A DNA stretch of 62,336 nt. It comes from Deltaproteobacteria bacterium. Its GTDB lineage: Bacteria > Desulfobacterota > Deferrisomatia > Deferrisomatales > BM512. Shown here in pieces: positions 9,723-19,912 of this stretch (its first letter is position 1; every line of letters begins with the position of its first letter). The stretch is from positions 1 through 62,336 of the forward strand of contig PKTU01000026.1 of the NCBI GenBank assembly GCA_002869005.1, in the 5' to 3' direction. The translations under genes and the position numbers were made by a program. The notes beneath the pieces were generated by a model. The model made no database searches. It saw only the letters and a program-made list of their open reading frames with translations, and was not told the DNA's origin.

Positions 9723-10844
9723 CTACTCTGCGTGGCAGCGGTTGCAGAAGTTGTTGGTGCTCTCCACGCCATCGAAGATGTATTTGTAGACAATGTCTTT
9801 TTCACCATGCGCAGTATGGCAGCTGATGCAGGTAAGAGGTCTCGCGGGGTTCTCGGGGTTTACCGGGGCGCTTATTGTATGTTCGCCCATCGCAGCGTGC
9901 TCGCCGAAAGATATCGTGTCGTGGCAGCCGAGACATAACGCGTTTACGTCATTATTTAAAAATCGGGCTGAATCCGACGCGTGCGGGGTGTGGCAACTGT
10001 CGCACGGCTCCTCCGTATGAAGGCTGTCATCATCGCCGTCGCCGCCAAAAGGCCGGTGGCATTCAAAGCACAGCTGACGCAGGTCATCGGTAACTATGAG
10101 TTTGCGCTCGCCATAGTGAACCGAGTGACAGTCGAGGCACCTGCCCACTGCAACCGGCCCGTGCAGGAAACGCTGATTTTCAATATTGGTTACCATGTAC
10201 TCTTCATGGCACCTTCGGCAGAGCTCCGCCTGTTGAGCTTTTACCTCAAAACGGTTTGGCGCGAATGTATTGTCATGGCAGACAAGGCATATCCCGTCAT
10301 CGACTGGCTTATGCGTTACCGGCCCATCCTTAAGAGCCTTGTGGCATTCCATGCAGCCGCCGCCTACTGGTTCGGAGCTCGTTGCGCAGGAAGACTTCTC
10401 AAGATACTCATGGCAGCGAGAACACTTGAACTCAAAGTCGGAAACGTGGAATAAAAATTCCTTGGCTTCGGGGTCTCTCACCATCTTTGAGGAATGACTT
10501 GGCACATGGTAGAGGGTTGCGGCGAGCAGGCGCTTCTCCGTTTCGGGGTCAGTCCAGACTATATTGTTGGAACCCTCATTCAGCAATAACTTAAGGTGCC
10601 GGTAAGAGAATCCGGCCTCGTCTTTGTCACAGGGGGCCTCCAAAACCGACGAAGTTATATCCTCATCGTTTAGCGTGATCTTTGGAGTGCAGCCGAAGGT
10701 GTTTTTGAAGAGAATGTTGATGCCGGGAGAGGAGATTATCGCCTTGTCGAAGGGTAAGATCAACTCGACTACGGGCGCTTGGCAGAGCGCCGAGGATGCC
10801 AGAGCCAAAAGGATGGCTGCTGTAGCAGTAATAATCCGAAACAT
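9723..10844 (-). CDS. Decahaem c-type cytochrome, exported
   Basis: 373 residues with a signal peptide ending near ALCQA. Residues about 25-135 form a haem-free, beta-rich N-terminal domain. The remainder holds ten CXXCH motifs in order: CSRCH, CMECH, CLVCH, CRRCH, CLDCH, CFECH, CDSCH, CLGCH, CISCH, CNRCH, several followed by 'xxHG/xxHY' (doubled-CXXCH pattern). A GGGGG Shine-Dalgarno lies 8-9 bases upstream of the ATG. It is a periplasmic or surface electron conduit, convergent with the propeller pair. It does not look like MtrA/DmsE; the family is closer to the cytochrome c3/c7-like doubled-motif group. The redox partner is not determinable. Confidence 0.88.
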   Translation of the reverse strand: MFRIITATAAILLALASSALCQAPVVELILPFDKAIISSPGINILFKNTFGCTPKITLNDEDITSSVLEAPCDKDEAGFSYRHLKLLLNEGSNNIVWTDPETEKRLLAATLYHVPSHSSKMVRDPEAKEFLFHVSDFEFKCSRCHEYLEKSSCATSSEPVGGGCMECHKALKDGPVTHKPVDDGICLVCHDNTFAPNRFEVKAQQAELCRRCHEEYMVTNIENQRFLHGPVAVGRCLDCHSVHYGERKLIVTDDLRQLCFECHRPFGGDGDDDSLHTEEPCDSCHTPHASDSARFLNNDVNALCLGCHDTISFGEHAAMGEHTISAPVNPENPARPLTCISCHTAHGEKDIVYKYIFDGVESTNNFCNRCHAE

Positions 10845-11004
10845 TTATTGAGCCCCCTGTCGGATCGCAGAGCATTTATCCAGCACGACCAAGATACACC
10901 TTACCCCCGATTTTCCCAACTGTAATTTCCTTTTTGGCCGAAAGGCTGCTATAAGTTTCGTTTCACGGTTGATGATAAACATGAACGTTAAAGGGAGCAT
11001 TTAA

Positions 11005-13695
11005 ATGTTCAATGCCTTCGACGCCAAGAAAAAAATGGGCGACGCTACATATTACAGCCTCACCTCTCTGGAGGAGCGAGGGTTGGGCAGCGTTTCCACC
11101 ATGCCCTATACATTAAAGGTGATACTGGAGTCGCTGCTGCGTGGTTTCGACGGCGGCAGGAGCGTATCGGAAGATGATATCGCAGCGCTCGCGGGATGGA
11201 CTCCTGAAAACCATGGCACAGGCGAGATAGCTTACCGGCCCGCCCGCGTGCTCCTGCAAGACTTCACCGGAGTGCCCGCAGTGGTCGACCTCGCGGCGAT
11301 GCGTGAGGCGGTGGCGCGCCTCGGCGGCGACCCGAAGAGGATAAACCCCTTAATACCAGCCGACCTCGTTATCGACCACTCCCTACAGGTTGACCACTTC
11401 GGCGACAGGGGGAGCCTCGATTTCAACGTGGGGCGCGAATATGAGCGAAACCTTGAACGCTACGAGTTCTTAAAGTGGGGTCAATCCGCCTTCGACAACT
11501 TCCGCGTTGTGCCGCCCTCGACGGGGATCATTCACCAGGTCAACCTTGAATTTCTGGCGGACGTAGTTGCTGCGCGGAAGGTCGGCGAGGATCTGGTGCT
11601 GCTGCCTGACACCCTCGTAGGCACAGATTCACACACCACTATGATAAACGGCCTTGGCGTACTTGGCTGGGGTGTTGGAGGCATTGAGGCCGAGGCTGCA
11701 ATGCTGGGCCAGCCCCTCTACATGTTGGTGCCCAAGGTGGTTGGCGTAAAGCTGAGGGGTGAGCTGGCCCCCGGCGTCACCGCTACCGATCTGGTCCTTG
11801 CCCTTACGGAGCTTTTGCGAAAGCATGGGGTGGTTGGCAAGCTGGTTGAATATTACGGCCCCGGCCTGGATAACCTCACCCTGCCGGATCGCGCGGTGAT
11901 AGCCAACATGGCCCCGGAGTACGGCGCAACCGCCGGGTTTTTCCCCGTCGATGATGTAACTATAGACTTTCTGCGCTTCACCGGCAGAGACAAGGCCAAG
12001 GTGGATACCGCCGAACGTTACTTGAAAGAGCAGACCCTATTTCGCAGGGGGGGTGACGATAATATCCGTTTCAACGAAACACTTGAACTGGATATCTCAA
12101 CTGTAGTCCCGGCAGTCGCGGGCCCCAAACGACCCCAGGACAGGATTGCGCTCCCGGCCCTCAAAGGGGCATTCGCCAAAGATCTTTCGGAAGTCTACGG
12201 AAAAGAGAGGGTAGAGGCCGTCGTGGGCAAGGGGCGAAGGGCCTCAAGCTACGATGAAGCGTCGGCAACCCTTATACTGGGAGATGTCGCTACTAAAATC
12301 ACCCACGGCGACGTCGCTATAGCGGCGATAACCTCCTGCACAAATACATCCTCCCCGGCGCTGATGATAGGGGCGGGGCTTCTCGCCAAGCGCGCGGTCG
12401 AGCGTGGAATAACTGTGCGCCCCTGGGTGAAGACGAGCCTTACCCCCGGTTCCCGCGTTGTAACCGCCTACCTCGAAGAGGCGGAGCTCATGCCTTATCT
12501 TGAGGCGTTAAGGTTCCACGTCGCAGGCTATGGCTGTGCTACCTGCATTGGCAACTCCGGCGAGCTTCCGGCGTCTGTGGCGGGAGCCATAAAGGAAAAA
12601 GACCTTGTGGTAGCGGGGGTCGTATCTGGTAACCGCAACTTCGAGGGCCGCATAAACCCCCTTGTGAAGGCAAACTACCTCGCTTCACCGCCGCTCGTAG
12701 TAGCCTACGCGCTCGCGGGTACCGTTGACATAGACTTTGAAAGTGAGCCCCTAGCCTTCGACGCCAACGGCGAGCCGGTCTACCTGGCGGAGCTTTGGCC
12801 CTCAAACGAAGAGATCAAAGCGGCTATAGGCGGAAGCCTTACTGCGGAGATGTTCGATTCAAAATACTCAGACGTTTTCACCGGCGACGAGAGGTGGCGC
12901 GCGGTAAAGACGGTGGGCGGCGAGCTTTACGAGTGGGATGAAGCATCAACTTACATAAGAAACCCGCCCTTCTTCACAGAGCTCACTCGCGAGGCGACAG
13001 CCCCGGCCCCAATCGAGAATGCGAGGGTTTTGGCGCTCCTCGGTGATTCGGTCACCACGGACCACATCTCTCCCGCTGGTGCAATCGCCAAGGACGGCCC
13101 CGCAGCAAAATACCTCACAGAGAACGCTGTAGAGGCGGCGGAGTTCAACTCCTTCGGGTCGAGGCGCGGCAACCATGAAGTCATGATGCGCGGCACCTTC
13201 GCAAACGTAAGGCTGAGGAACCTCCTCGCCCCCGGAACAGAGGGCGGAGTGACTATTCACCTGCCCTCCGGCGAGACTACCTCGATATACGAGGCGGCGA
13301 TGCGCTACGCTAAAGAAGCTACACCCCTCATAGTTCTCGCGGGCAAGGATTACGGGATGGGCTCAAGCAGGGACTGGGCCGCGAAGGGGACTACTCTGCT
13401 CGGAGTTCGCGCGGTAATAGCGGAGTCGTATGAGCGTATACACCGCTCAAACCTTGTTGGCATGGGAGTGCTGCCTCTTGAATTCCCTGAAGGCGAAAAC
13501 GCCTCCTCGCTAGGGCTTACGGGCGAGGAGACGATAACCATAGAGGGCCTTGAAGGGATTACCGCGGGATGCACCGTGAAGGTGGCTGCGGGAGATAAGA
13601 GCTTTGAGGCCAAAGTCCGGATCGATACACCTGTCGAGGTAGATTACTTTAATAACGGCGGTATCCTTCAAACCGTTATAAGGAGCCTCATCTAG
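11005..13695 (+). CDS. acnA: Aconitate hydratase A
   Basis: 896 residues, the usual length for the AcnA/IRP1 family. Catalyses citrate-isocitrate isomerisation in the TCA cycle using a [4Fe-4S] cluster. Cluster ligands are visible as the Cys of SCTNTS (about residue 444) and the CATC pair in YGCATCIGNSG (about 510). The substrate-binding 'GSSRDWAAKG' loop is near residue 786, in the C-terminal swivel domain. A GGGAG Shine-Dalgarno precedes the ATG. It stands alone, with its own terminator downstream. Confidence 0.96.
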   Translation: MFNAFDAKKKMGDATYYSLTSLEERGLGSVSTMPYTLKVILESLLRGFDGGRSVSEDDIAALAGWTPENHGTGEIAYRPARVLLQDFTGVPAVVDLAAMREAVARLGGDPKRINPLIPADLVIDHSLQVDHFGDRGSLDFNVGREYERNLERYEFLKWGQSAFDNFRVVPPSTGIIHQVNLEFLADVVAARKVGEDLVLLPDTLVGTDSHTTMINGLGVLGWGVGGIEAEAAMLGQPLYMLVPKVVGVKLRGELAPGVTATDLVLALTELLRKHGVVGKLVEYYGPGLDNLTLPDRAVIANMAPEYGATAGFFPVDDVTIDFLRFTGRDKAKVDTAERYLKEQTLFRRGGDDNIRFNETLELDISTVVPAVAGPKRPQDRIALPALKGAFAKDLSEVYGKERVEAVVGKGRRASSYDEASATLILGDVATKITHGDVAIAAITSCTNTSSPALMIGAGLLAKRAVERGITVRPWVKTSLTPGSRVVTAYLEEAELMPYLEALRFHVAGYGCATCIGNSGELPASVAGAIKEKDLVVAGVVSGNRNFEGRINPLVKANYLASPPLVVAYALAGTVDIDFESEPLAFDANGEPVYLAELWPSNEEIKAAIGGSLTAEMFDSKYSDVFTGDERWRAVKTVGGELYEWDEASTYIRNPPFFTELTREATAPAPIENARVLALLGDSVTTDHISPAGAIAKDGPAAKYLTENAVEAAEFNSFGSRRGNHEVMMRGTFANVRLRNLLAPGTEGGVTIHLPSGETTSIYEAAMRYAKEATPLIVLAGKDYGMGSSRDWAAKGTTLLGVRAVIAESYERIHRSNLVGMGVLPLEFPEGENASSLGLTGEETITIEGLEGITAGCTVKVAAGDKSFEAKVRIDTPVEVDYFNNGGILQTVIRSLI

Positions 13696-13714
13696 GCTGG
13701 ATAATGCACCGTTT

Positions 13715-13747
13715 AAAAAAGCCCCGGAGATGCGCCGGGGCTTTTTT
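13715..13747 (+). terminator. Rho-independent terminator after acnA
   Basis: GCCCCGG (13721-13727) pairs with CCGGGGC (13735-13741), flanked by A6 and T6, so it could work on both strands. Confidence 0.9.
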
Positions 13748-13848
13748 GATACCGTCGGTTTGCTTTGGCGCGGGGTGGAAATGATTGCCCTTGGATGAGA
13801 TAATATAAGGCGGTCACTTTTTTAAGCGTCTTTTAAGTGGAGGTGTTG

Positions 13849-15198
13849 ATGCACGTCATTATCGTTGGCGCGGGTGAGGTCGGCTGCAATACCGCCGAGA
13901 TACTGAGCCGCGAGGGGCACGACGTAGTGGTGATCGAAGCCGACAACCACAAACTCGCCCACGTTGAGTCACTTGGCGACATTATGACCATTGAGGGCAG
14001 CGGCGCGCACCCTGAGGCCCTTGAAGCCGCAGGGGTGAAGATATGCGATCTCTTTATCGCCGTTACCAATATCGATGAGGTAAACATCGTCGCTTGCCTT
14101 ATCGCCAAAGAGTATGGCGTACCCACCAAGATCGCCCGCGTAAAATCATTCACCTCAAAGAAGAACACCCCGGCGCTCAGTGGAACGAAGCTCGGCATAG
14201 AGATGCTGATCAACCCCATGGACACTGTCGCTTATGAGCTGGGAAATTTGGTCGTCCACTCAAAGGCGCTTGAGGTAGCTGAATTCGCGGATGGGCGCAT
14301 CCTCTTCGTCGGTTACCCCCTTGAACGGGATAATCCCGTATGCGGCTTGTCGCTCACCGAGCTGGGTGACTTGGGAATGGTCTACCCATTTGTCGTTACA
14401 GCGATAACCAGAAAAGAGGATACGATTATCCCTCGCGGCAACACGGTCCTTATGGAGGGCGATCGGATATTTCTAATGGTTCGCCGCGAAGACCATCCGA
14501 GCCTTCGCTATCTTTTCGGTTTCGACAAGGAGAAAAACAGGCGGATACTCATACTGGGCGGCGGAGACGTGGGGTTCAAACTCGCGAGCCAGTTTGAGCG
14601 CGAGGGCGCGCGCGTCACCATCGCAGACCCTGACCAGGATGTATGCGAGCACCTGGCAGACCATCTCGACACCTCTTTGGTGCTTAATATCGGGATAACC
14701 GACGTCGGCACGCTGCTCTCGGAGGGGCTCGCCGCAACCGACGTGGTGGTATCCGTCTCCGACAACGAAGAGACCAATATTCTCGCCGCGCTGCTGGCAA
14801 AGAAGAACGGAGTGCCCCGCGCAATCTCCGTCGTGAACAGCCCCGCTTACGTTCAGCTTGCCACTACCCTCGGCATAGATGCCTGCATTAGCCCACGACT
14901 CGCTATGGCTACCGCCATCCTTAAATATGTAAGGCGAGGGGGAATACTGTCTATAGCGACGGTTGAGGAGAACCACGCGGAGGTGCTGGAGATATTGATA
15001 CCTGATTCTCCAGGCGTCTCCGGCAAAACCCTTAGAGAGGTTGATTTCCCCAAGGGGGCGGTTGTCGGGGCCATAGTGAGGGCCGACTCCGTCGAACTTC
15101 CTTCGGGTGACACCGTCCTTGCCGCGGGTGACCGCGCCGTCGTCTTCACTGTCGCCGACGCGCTGGCCGACGTGGAAAAATTCTTCGAGGCGAAATGA
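13849..15198 (+). CDS. trkA: Trk potassium uptake regulatory subunit TrkA
   Basis: 449 residues from the ATG at 13849; GGAGG at 13839-13843 marks this start rather than the upstream in-frame GTG at 13837. Two tandem RCK units are visible: each has a Rossmann-type NAD(H)-binding start (VIIVGAGEVG near residue 3 and ILILGGGDVG near residue 230) followed by a TrkA-C domain. It is a cytoplasmic ring that gates the TrkH channel by nucleotide binding. trkH follows with a 4-bp overlap. Confidence 0.95.
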   Translation: MHVIIVGAGEVGCNTAEILSREGHDVVVIEADNHKLAHVESLGDIMTIEGSGAHPEALEAAGVKICDLFIAVTNIDEVNIVACLIAKEYGVPTKIARVKSFTSKKNTPALSGTKLGIEMLINPMDTVAYELGNLVVHSKALEVAEFADGRILFVGYPLERDNPVCGLSLTELGDLGMVYPFVVTAITRKEDTIIPRGNTVLMEGDRIFLMVRREDHPSLRYLFGFDKEKNRRILILGGGDVGFKLASQFEREGARVTIADPDQDVCEHLADHLDTSLVLNIGITDVGTLLSEGLAATDVVVSVSDNEETNILAALLAKKNGVPRAISVVNSPAYVQLATTLGIDACISPRLAMATAILKYVRRGGILSIATVEENHAEVLEILIPDSPGVSGKTLREVDFPKGAVVGAIVRADSVELPSGDTVLAAGDRAVVFTVADALADVEKFFEAK

Positions 15199-16640
15199 AT
15201 ATCCGCGCCGTATTAAAGCTCCTGGGGGCGCTCATCCTCTTCCTCTCGGTGACACTTCTCATCCCCGTGCCACTCGGGATTTTCGATGGGGACTCGTCTC
15301 AGTGGCCCTTTATAACGGCTGCGCTTACCGGAACTTTCGGTGGGCTTGCCCTCTTCGGTTGGACGAGAAAATCCCAATTTGAGCTGGGTCATAGGGAAGG
15401 GTTCGCGATAGTCACCCTGGGCTGGGTATTTTTCGGGCTTGTCGGCGCTCTGCCATATTACTTCGCGGGCGCCGTGCCCACCTTTATTGACGCGATCTTC
15501 GAGTCCATTTCTGGGTTTACCACGACGGGCGCGACGATCCTCACCGATATCGAGGTGCTGCCGCGCTCTCTTCTGCTCTGGCGAGCCCTGACCCATTGGA
15601 TGGGAGGTATGGGGATTATCGTGCTTTCGCTGGCTATTTTGCCCTTCCTTGGGGTCGGCGGCATGCAGCTTTTCAGGGCGGAGGTGCCCGGGCCTACGGC
15701 GGACAGGCTCTCTCCTAGAATTCAGGATACGGCAAAGCTGCTCTGGGGAGTCTATGTGGGGCTTACGGTAGCCGAGATCGTGCTTTTGATGTTTGGTGGA
15801 ATGGATTGGTTCGAGGCGGTATGCCATGCCTTCGCCACACTCGCCACCGGCGGCTTTTCAACAAAGAACGCCTCTGTCGGAGGCTTTAACTCAGCGTACA
15901 TCGATTATGTGATAACAATCTTCATGTTCCTCGCCGGGGTGAACTTCACCCTCCACTTCGCGTGGCTCACCGGGAGACCATTAAAGGCTTTCAGAAATGA
16001 GGAGTTTCGCTGGTACGCGCTTATATCGCTTGGAGCGGTGATCTTCCTGGTTATATTTAACGCCTTCGGGGTATACGGCTCTTTGGCGGACAATATCCGC
16101 TACAGCTCATTTCAAGCGGTGTCCATTATGACCACGACGGGCTTCGGCACCGCTGATTACGAGTTATGGTCCTTTGGCTGTCAGGTCATCCTCCTGCTTC
16201 TAATGTTCATTGGAGGGTCGGCGGGTTCGACGGGCGGCGGCGCGAAGGTGAGCCGCGTGTTATTGATAGTGAAGCACGCTGGGGTTCAGATTTGGCGGCT
16301 TGTCCACCCCCACGGAGTCAAACGTGTCAAACTGGACGGCCGGCCGGTGCCGGAGACGGTGCTCCAATCGATCCTCGGATTCTTCGCACTCTACCTCCTC
16401 CTTACCGGGGGAGCATCGGTGCTCATAGCCGCTATGGGGGTGGAGCCGGTAACAGCCGCGGCATCGGTAATAGCCTCCATAGGCAACATAGGCCCCGGGC
16501 TTGGCGAGGTCGGACCCACGGACAACTACGCGCACCTCCCGCAGATGGGCAAGGCGCTCCTCTCCTTTTGCATGCTTGCGGGGCGGCTGGAGATATTTAC
16601 CGTATTGGCCCTTTTCTATCCTGGCTTCTGGCGCAAGTAG
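15195..16640 (+). CDS. trkH: Trk potassium uptake channel TrkH
   Basis: 481 residues, strongly hydrophobic, with four pore-loop repeats. Selectivity-filter-like segments TTTGATI, ATGGFST, TTTGFGT and a last repeat near IGNIGPGLGEVG are visible. The inner-membrane K+-translocating subunit gated by TrkA. The start codon overlaps the trkA stop (ATGA), so the two are translationally coupled. Confidence 0.95.
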   Translation: MNIRAVLKLLGALILFLSVTLLIPVPLGIFDGDSSQWPFITAALTGTFGGLALFGWTRKSQFELGHREGFAIVTLGWVFFGLVGALPYYFAGAVPTFIDAIFESISGFTTTGATILTDIEVLPRSLLLWRALTHWMGGMGIIVLSLAILPFLGVGGMQLFRAEVPGPTADRLSPRIQDTAKLLWGVYVGLTVAEIVLLMFGGMDWFEAVCHAFATLATGGFSTKNASVGGFNSAYIDYVITIFMFLAGVNFTLHFAWLTGRPLKAFRNEEFRWYALISLGAVIFLVIFNAFGVYGSLADNIRYSSFQAVSIMTTTGFGTADYELWSFGCQVILLLLMFIGGSAGSTGGGAKVSRVLLIVKHAGVQIWRLVHPHGVKRVKLDGRPVPETVLQSILGFFALYLLLTGGASVLIAAMGVEPVTAAASVIASIGNIGPGLGEVGPTDNYAHLPQMGKALLSFCMLAGRLEIFTVLALFYPGFWRK

Positions 16641-16669
16641 GGTAAGGTCAATTTCTTTCGGGAGCGGGG

Positions 16670-19600
16670 ATGAACTCTCTACGACTCTTCACCTCCAACA
16701 GGATGGAGAAGCTCACCGAGGCTTTGGCGGGGGTACTCTCTGCGCCCCTGAAAGACCCTCTCTCCGAGGAGGTCGTCATAGTCCCGAATCGAGGGGTGGA
16801 GCGATACCTCTCATTAAACCTATCCCGTATCCTGGGAGTTTGGGGTAATTTTCGCTTCACTTATCCTGATGATTTTATCGAGAACGCCATAACCGCCCTA
16901 ATCCCCGAACTGCCTGAGACCACCCCATTTAACCGGGAGGTTTTACTCTGGCGTATATTCGGCATTTTGCGTGAGCGTCTGGGAGAGGAAAGATATAAAG
17001 AGGTTCAACGCTATGTTGCAGCAGCGCATGACGGGGAGGGAAGCCTTTACTCGTTATCCGAGCGCCTAACCAATATCTTCGAGCTATATCAGGTTTTTAG
17101 GCCGGAGATGTTGTCGGAGTGGGAGGCCGGGGCCGACCCCGGCGATTGGCAAAGCTCTATTTGGAGGGAGCTTGTTTCCACCGCCCCCGGTTCCAACCGG
17201 GCCTTCAGAATGCGCGCGCTAAATGAAATTCCTGAAGACTTCATTGCCCCTGTTGGATCTTTGCCGGAGAGAGTTTCACTCTTTGGCGTTGGGCTACTTG
17301 CCCCCTCCCGCCTCGCGACCCTTGAAAGCCTCTCAAAGTGGTGTGAGGTGAATCTTTTCGTGGTGAACCCCTCCCGCCACTTTTGGGGAGAGCTCCTATC
17401 TCCAAAGGAGGCTGCCGCTATCGCAGCCCGTAGCGATTTAGATGAGAGCATGCTGCATTTGGAGAACGCTAACCCGCTGCTTGCCTCCAACGGACGGCTG
17501 GGCCGGGAGTTCTTCAGCGAGCTCGCCGAGCGCGTCCCCGACGGCGTTGAGCTCTTTGAAACTCCGCAGGGCGATAGCCTATTGGCGTCTATTCAGCGGG
17601 AGATACTGGAGCTTGAGGTGGGGGTGGAGTCTTGCCGGGAGGCCGACGAATCTCTTTCGCTACACTCCTGTCATGGAAAGATGAGGGAGGTTGAGGTTCT
17701 CTATGACTATCTCCTCCAGTGCTTTGAGGAGTTGGACGAGCTTGCCCCATCGGATATTTTGGTGGCAGCTCCGGATATCGAGGCATACGCTCCCTATATC
17801 GAAGCGGTTTTCGGGGGTGTCACCCGTGAATCCAACCGCTATATCCCCTTCTCGATAGCGGACCGCAGAGCGAAGAGCGAGTCCGGCCTCCTCGAAGGGT
17901 TCCTTGCCCTAATGGAGCTTCCAGGCTCCCGCATGAGGCTCACGAGCGTCATCGACCTCCTTGAGTGCGGCGCGCTAAGGAGGTCCTTTGGAGTTGGGGA
18001 AGAGGACATTCCGCTTATCAAACGCTGGCTGGATGAAACCCGCGTCCGTTGGGGTGTCGATGGAGAACATCGCGCAAGCCTTGGTTTTGAACCATTTGAG
18101 GAGAACAGCTGGCGCGCTGGACTAAAGCGGCTTCTGCTGGGCTACGCAATAGATGGCGCAAGGGGAGAGGGGAGTTATTTTTTCAAAGGGATACTACCCC
18201 ATGAGGGCGTATTCGGAAGCGGCGCGGCGGTGCTTGGCAGCTTTGCGGAGTTTGCCGAAGCGCTCTTCTCACTGGTTGAGGATTGTAAAAAACCACGCTC
18301 TACGGGTGGCTGGGCAGAACTTCTCCGGGAAGCACTTAAAACATTCTTTGATATAGCCGAAGCGGAGGAGCAGGAGGCGCAGCCTCTAAGAGACGCTTTT
18401 GACGGGATTTCACAGATAGCAAAAGCCGCCGGGGCAATAGGTGTTTTAAACTTCTCAACGGTTCGCGAGCACCTGAAAGGCCTAGTCGGGGGAGTTGAAT
18501 TCGGCGGCGGTTATGCTGTCGGCAGGGTGACCTTTTCAGCCATGAGACCCCTTAGGCAGCTACCTTTTCGTGTTGTTGCCCTCCTCGGCATGGAAGACGC
18601 ATCATTCCCACGGAAGGAGGTGGCGCTTGGCTTTGACAGGATGCACCAACGCCCCCGACGTGGAGACCCCTCTCGCAGAGAGGAGGACCGTTATCTATTT
18701 CTCGAACTCCTCCTTTCAGCGCGGGAGCGGTTCTATATGAGCTTCACGGGCCAATCCGTGAAGGACTTGACTGAAAGCCAGCCCTCTCTTTGCGTTAGCG
18801 AGCTTATGGATTTTCTCGATGACCGCTGTGCAAGCGGCGGGTTTCCACTCTCCAAGTTAATTACCACCCATGAGCGGTTGCAGGGTTTCAGCCCCGAGTA
18901 TTTCAAGCCGGATTCACCGCTTTTCTCCTACTCAGAGGAGAACCTGGCGGGTGCCAGAGCTATGTCGGGCGGCAGAGGCGAGGCGCCTATCTTTTCATCA
19001 GGGGCGATTGAGGATGTCCAACAAGATTCAATAAATAGGATACACGCCGGGGACCTTTCGGATTTTTTTATAAACCCGGCCAAGTATTTCATCAAGCGCC
19101 GCCTCAGGGTAGACCTCGAAATATATGCCGGAGAGGCTGAGGAGAGCGAGCTCTTTTTGCTTGACCCTCTTGACCGCTTTAAGGTTGCCGATGAGCTCAT
19201 TGCCTTGAGCGAGAGGGGCTTTAGTCAGGGCGCGGAGGAGCTTTTAGCAGGTGAGGGGCTTTTGCCTGTTGGCGAGATGGGCCGGGTAGCTTATGAGGTG
19301 GTTAGGGAGGAGGTGCGGGCGTTAATCTCACGTTCCATACCATTTTACGAATGCGATGATCTTGGCCCATTAAGCTATGAATTCTCATCTGGCGGGGTAA
19401 CCCTGACGGGGGCGCTTACCAGGGTGACCGCAAGGGGCCTCTACACGCTACGCCCAGGCTCAATAAGGGGCAAAGATATGGTCAGGTGGTGGATAAATCA
19501 CCTCATCCTCAATGTAGTCGCCCCTGAAAAGATATCCCTTGAAACAACCCTCCTCGGTCGCAAAGAGACCTTAGCCTTCAACTCTCTGGAGCCTGACGAG

Positions 19601-19912
19601 GCGAGGGGGCATCTTGAAGAGCTTATCTCAATTTTCAAGAGGGGTATGGGAGAAGCATTGCCGATATTCCCCGAAGCATCATTAGCTTATGTGGAGCGTG
19701 TAGGCAAGGGCGGAGAAACCGCTGCAATGAACGCCGCTATGGGTAAATGGAATGACTCAAAGAGGGGGGCGGGTGAGCTATATCCCGGCGAGGGGCGCGA
19801 CCCCTACTTTGCCAGGGCATTTGTGCATGGGCCTGAAGCCGCTCCCGAATTCGCGCCTCTTTCGCTGGCTTGTTTCGGCAAGCTGATTGAGCGGCGGGAA
19901 AAACGCTCATGA
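16670..19912 (+). CDS. recC: Exodeoxyribonuclease V subunit gamma (RecC)
   Basis: 1080 residues, slightly shorter than E. coli RecC. The start carries the family's typical 'LRLFTSNRMEKL' opening and PNRGVERYL. RecC is the inactivated helicase/nuclease-like scaffold that splits DNA strands and recognises Chi in RecBCD during double-strand-break repair. Order recC-recB-recD, with 4-bp ATGA overlaps at both junctions, supports equimolar coupled translation. A GGGAGCGGGG purine tract precedes the ATG. Confidence 0.93.
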   Translation: MNSLRLFTSNRMEKLTEALAGVLSAPLKDPLSEEVVIVPNRGVERYLSLNLSRILGVWGNFRFTYPDDFIENAITALIPELPETTPFNREVLLWRIFGILRERLGEERYKEVQRYVAAAHDGEGSLYSLSERLTNIFELYQVFRPEMLSEWEAGADPGDWQSSIWRELVSTAPGSNRAFRMRALNEIPEDFIAPVGSLPERVSLFGVGLLAPSRLATLESLSKWCEVNLFVVNPSRHFWGELLSPKEAAAIAARSDLDESMLHLENANPLLASNGRLGREFFSELAERVPDGVELFETPQGDSLLASIQREILELEVGVESCREADESLSLHSCHGKMREVEVLYDYLLQCFEELDELAPSDILVAAPDIEAYAPYIEAVFGGVTRESNRYIPFSIADRRAKSESGLLEGFLALMELPGSRMRLTSVIDLLECGALRRSFGVGEEDIPLIKRWLDETRVRWGVDGEHRASLGFEPFEENSWRAGLKRLLLGYAIDGARGEGSYFFKGILPHEGVFGSGAAVLGSFAEFAEALFSLVEDCKKPRSTGGWAELLREALKTFFDIAEAEEQEAQPLRDAFDGISQIAKAAGAIGVLNFSTVREHLKGLVGGVEFGGGYAVGRVTFSAMRPLRQLPFRVVALLGMEDASFPRKEVALGFDRMHQRPRRGDPSRREEDRYLFLELLLSARERFYMSFTGQSVKDLTESQPSLCVSELMDFLDDRCASGGFPLSKLITTHERLQGFSPEYFKPDSPLFSYSEENLAGARAMSGGRGEAPIFSSGAIEDVQQDSINRIHAGDLSDFFINPAKYFIKRRLRVDLEIYAGEAEESELFLLDPLDRFKVADELIALSERGFSQGAEELLAGEGLLPVGEMGRVAYEVVREEVRALISRSIPFYECDDLGPLSYEFSSGGVTLTGALTRVTARGLYTLRPGSIRGKDMVRWWINHLILNVVAPEKISLETTLLGRKETLAFNSLEPDEARGHLEELISIFKRGMGEALPIFPEASLAYVERVGKGGETAAMNAAMGKWNDSKRGAGELYPGEGRDPYFARAFVHGPEAAPEFAPLSLACFGKLIERREKRS